64,000 nt of DNA, taken from the NCBI RefSeq assembly GCF_013267595.1, contig NZ_CP054010.1:806001-870000 (forward strand). Reading direction: 5' to 3'. Position numbers and translations under genes: made by a program. This document shows, piece by piece, positions 61,887-64,000 of the stretch (the first letter of the stretch is position 1; every line of letters starts with the position of its first letter). Source of the DNA: Prevotella melaninogenica (GTDB lineage Bacteria; Bacteroidota; Bacteroidia; Bacteroidales; Bacteroidaceae). The notes under the pieces are model-generated. The model did no database searches, was not told where the DNA came from, and saw only the letters and a list, made by a program, of their open reading frames with translations.

Positions 61887-63500
61887 ATGAAAACAGTAAG
61901 AACATATATATTAGCAGGTGTGGCTGCTCTTGCGCTCACATCTTGTAATGACTACCTTACCACTGTGCCGAAGGATGCAATGTCGCCAGCTACAACATGG
62001 AAGACGGGCGACGATGCAGAGAAGTTCCTTGTGGGCTGTTATGATGGTTGGGAAAGTGGTGCAGCCTTGCTCTATTGGGACGCTGGCTCTGACTTTGCGT
62101 ACAACAACTTCCCTTGGGAAGGCTTTACCAATATCGGTAATGGTTCGCTCTCACCATCGTCTCCGGGTTGGTCGTTCTACGATTATACTATCATTGGTAG
62201 ATGTAACACCTTCCTTGAAAATGTTGATAAGTGTGTCTTCAGTAGCGATGCGGTAAAGAAAGACCTCGTCGCACAGGTAAAGGCTATCCGTGCTTACAAC
62301 TATTTCCGCATGGGTTTCCTCTATGGTGGTGTGCCAATCGTTAAGCCTTTTACCAGTGCTCAGGAGGCACGCGTGCCACGTAATACGGAGCAAGAAGTGA
62401 AGGATTTGGTGTTCAAAGATCTTGATGAGGCAATTGCTGACATCAACACAACTCCTGCTGCACGTGGACGTATCGCAAAGGGTGCTGCCTTGGCTATGAA
62501 GATGCGTGCTGCCCTCTACTGGGGCGACTATCAGAAGGCGAAGGATGCTGCTCAGGCTATCATCGACTTGGGTAAGTATGAGCTTGATCCGGACTATACT
62601 AACCTCTTTAAGTTGGCTGGTGTTGACTCAAAAGAAATCATCCTTGCCGTACAGTATAAGAGCGGTACTCGCCCATTGGGCACTATCGGACAGCTCTATA
62701 ACAATGGCGATGGTGGTTGGTCATCAGTGGTTCCAACACAGAAGTGTGTTGATAACTATGAGATGAGCAATGGTATGACTATCACTGAGGCGGGTTCTGG
62801 CTATGATGCAACCCATCCTTTCCATGGTCGTGACCCACGTATGGCAATGACGATTCTCTATCCTGGTTGCGATTGGGAAGGTTCTATCTTCAATACCCTC
62901 GACGAGAATGTTAATGGTAAGAAGAATCCTAACTATCCAACCAATGCTGCCAACTCTTCTAAGACTGCCCTCACATGGCGTAAGTACTTAGACCCAAAGA
63001 CGCAGTATGCTGACGTATGGGACACTGAGGCTTGCCCTATTGTCTTCCGTTATGCAGAGGTGCTCTTGACATGGGCTGAAGCAGAGAACGAGTTGAATGG
63101 TCCTTCTGCCAACGTCTATACAATGATTGACAAGGTGCGTACTCGCGTGGGTATGCCTGCCGTTGACCAGACAAAGTATAACACTAAGGAGAAGCTCCGT
63201 GAGTTGATTCGTCGTGAGCGTGGCTCAGAGTTCGCTGGTGAGGGTCTCCGTCGTGCCGATATCTTGCGTTGGACAAGCAATGGTAAGATGGTCGCAGAGA
63301 CAGTATTGAATGGTCCATTGAACCGTATCACTGGTACTATTAACACATCTGCTACCGACCCAACCATGCGTGCCGTAGTCAGTGGTACAAGTAAGGTTGA
63401 GGATCGTACGTTCCAGACCTTCAACAGATACCTGCCTATCCCACAGTGGAATATCTCTGATAATCCTAAGTTGGAGCAGAATCCAGGGTATGCGAAGTAA
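61887..63500 (+). CDS. SusD/RagB-like surface lipoprotein
   Basis: A 537-residue nutrient-binding lipoprotein from MKTVRTYILAGVAALALTSC, whose lipobox Cys marks the start. The helical SusD fold is visible in ATTWKTGDDAEKFLVGCYDG, AIRAYNYFRMGFLYGGVPIV, VKDLVFKDLDEAIADIN (TPR-like), and the late FRYAEVLLTWAEAENEL and RRERGSEFAGEGLRRADILRW. It begins 22 bases after susC and works with it as a hinged lid. No sensor or hydrolase follows before the window ends. Confidence 0.95.
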   Translation: MKTVRTYILAGVAALALTSCNDYLTTVPKDAMSPATTWKTGDDAEKFLVGCYDGWESGAALLYWDAGSDFAYNNFPWEGFTNIGNGSLSPSSPGWSFYDYTIIGRCNTFLENVDKCVFSSDAVKKDLVAQVKAIRAYNYFRMGFLYGGVPIVKPFTSAQEARVPRNTEQEVKDLVFKDLDEAIADINTTPAARGRIAKGAALAMKMRAALYWGDYQKAKDAAQAIIDLGKYELDPDYTNLFKLAGVDSKEIILAVQYKSGTRPLGTIGQLYNNGDGGWSSVVPTQKCVDNYEMSNGMTITEAGSGYDATHPFHGRDPRMAMTILYPGCDWEGSIFNTLDENVNGKKNPNYPTNAANSSKTALTWRKYLDPKTQYADVWDTEACPIVFRYAEVLLTWAEAENELNGPSANVYTMIDKVRTRVGMPAVDQTKYNTKEKLRELIRRERGSEFAGEGLRRADILRWTSNGKMVAETVLNGPLNRITGTINTSATDPTMRAVVSGTSKVEDRTFQTFNRYLPIPQWNISDNPKLEQNPGYAK

Positions 63501-63503
63501 AAG

Positions 63504-63735
63504 CCCCACCCCTTCCCTCCCCGAAGGGGGAGGGGGAAAAAGCCTCACCCCCAACCCCTCTCCGAGTGGAGAGGGGAGTGAAATGCGAGATACCCCTTGT
63601 GGGTTTGGAAAAGTTGAGAGCCTTACCCAAGCTAATTAGTTAGGCTTAAGCTTTTCATCATTCCCCAAGCAAATCGTTTTCTACACTCCCCCTCTCTGCA
63701 GGAGAGGGGGGTTGGGGGTGAGGCTTTTTTTCTTT
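63504..63735. repeat. Cluster of GC hairpin repeats after susD
   Basis: Three units: CCTCCCCGAAGGGGGAGGGGG (63515 on), CCCCTCTCCGAGTGGAGAGGGG with the tail AAATGCGAGATACCCCTTG, and CCCCCTCTCTGCAGGAGAGGGG. They may end the susCD transcript. Confidence 0.7.
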
Positions 63736-63749
63736 ATCCGTGTCAAAAA

Positions 63750-63990
63750 CCTTGACATTCCCTCCAATAAAATCCTTGAAATAAAGGTGAAAAACACATA
63801 TTGCGAGTAGGTTTGTAACTCGCAGAAAATCAAATGATTATAAAACACAACAGTAAAAGGTGCTTATTAAGGCTTTAAAAGGGCGTTAGTAAGGGTCTTA
63901 AAGGGCACCTTTTGCAAGCCAATTAGGCGTCTTTAAGAAGGCAAAAGACCATCTTTCGCCCTCTAAGTGATTGAAAAAAGTTGACAAGAT
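63750..63990. repeat. Large repeat R1, copy 7 (core, inverted)
   Basis: AAAAGGTGCTTATTAAGG, AAAAGGGCGTTAGTAAGGG and AAAGGGCACCTTTTGC, then AAAAGACCATCTTTCG. Inner-arm words TTTGTAACTCGCAG and ATCAAATGATTATAAA match other copies. Confidence 0.7.
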
Positions 63991-64000
63991 GAGCGAGTAA

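Overview
The window looks like a chromosomal segment of a Prevotella-like member of the Bacteroidales. Evidence includes SusC/SusD outer-membrane transport genes, GLPGLI and GH92 families typical of Bacteroidota, and the promoter form TTTG-N20-TAnnTTTG seen perfectly before two tRNA loci, the susC gene and one unexplained transcript. Intergenic DNA is AT-rich, long and full of repeats. The genus is an inference from gene content; no rRNA is present.

Layout. 1-1040: a HAD hydrolase cut by the window edge and an initiator tRNA. 1216-2657: an IS4-type insertion sequence with inverted repeats and a target duplication. 3216-13240 (minus strand): a six-gene glycan cluster (GH130, GH92, GH20, GH92, a sugar kinase and a CBM9-like protein) suited to trimming N-glycans and phosphorolysing the Man-GlcNAc core. 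13428-14122: a PIN-domain toxin-antitoxin pair. 15273-18721: a GLPGLI protein overlapping an outer-membrane receptor-like protein. 18811-19230: a DNPH1/Rcl-like nucleotide hydrolase. 20240-24683: a thiamine salvage locus (TPP riboswitch, TonB receptor, PnuC-type transporter, thiamine pyrophosphokinase). 25119-27230: an IS1634-type element.

27504-31276 holds a type IV McrBC restriction locus in which mcrB carries an extra PUA/EVE-like domain and an in-frame amber stop. 31600-40110 is an unstable accessory region: three copies of a small lipoprotein gene, two copies of a linked small gene, an IS982-type element, a TonB receptor of distinct composition and a broken gene. From 40591 a conserved core returns: dnaA, an MCE protein, a cell-wall amidase, folB and a class II ribonucleotide reductase (minus strand); then a nitroreductase and a membrane pyrophosphatase (plus). 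52300-53520 holds a strong promoter with a hairpin leader, two tandem peptide-plus-small-protein units and an IS30 remnant. It is followed by an OMP, recR, a membrane protein, a glycosyltransferase, a GNAT, two identical tRNA-Asp genes and a susCD pair ending near the right edge.

The most unusual aspect is the repeat load. A roughly 590-bp element with terminal inverted repeats and an internal block of AAAAGGGCG-like motifs occurs in eight complete or partial copies. An 85-bp element with terminal inverted repeats sits upstream of three unrelated loci, always in the same orientation relative to the gene. GC-rich hairpin repeats have been read into the ends of three proteins. Several spacers fold back as long arms built from short degenerate repeats. 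Operon assignments, transport substrates and pathway roles are inferred from family knowledge and gene order.
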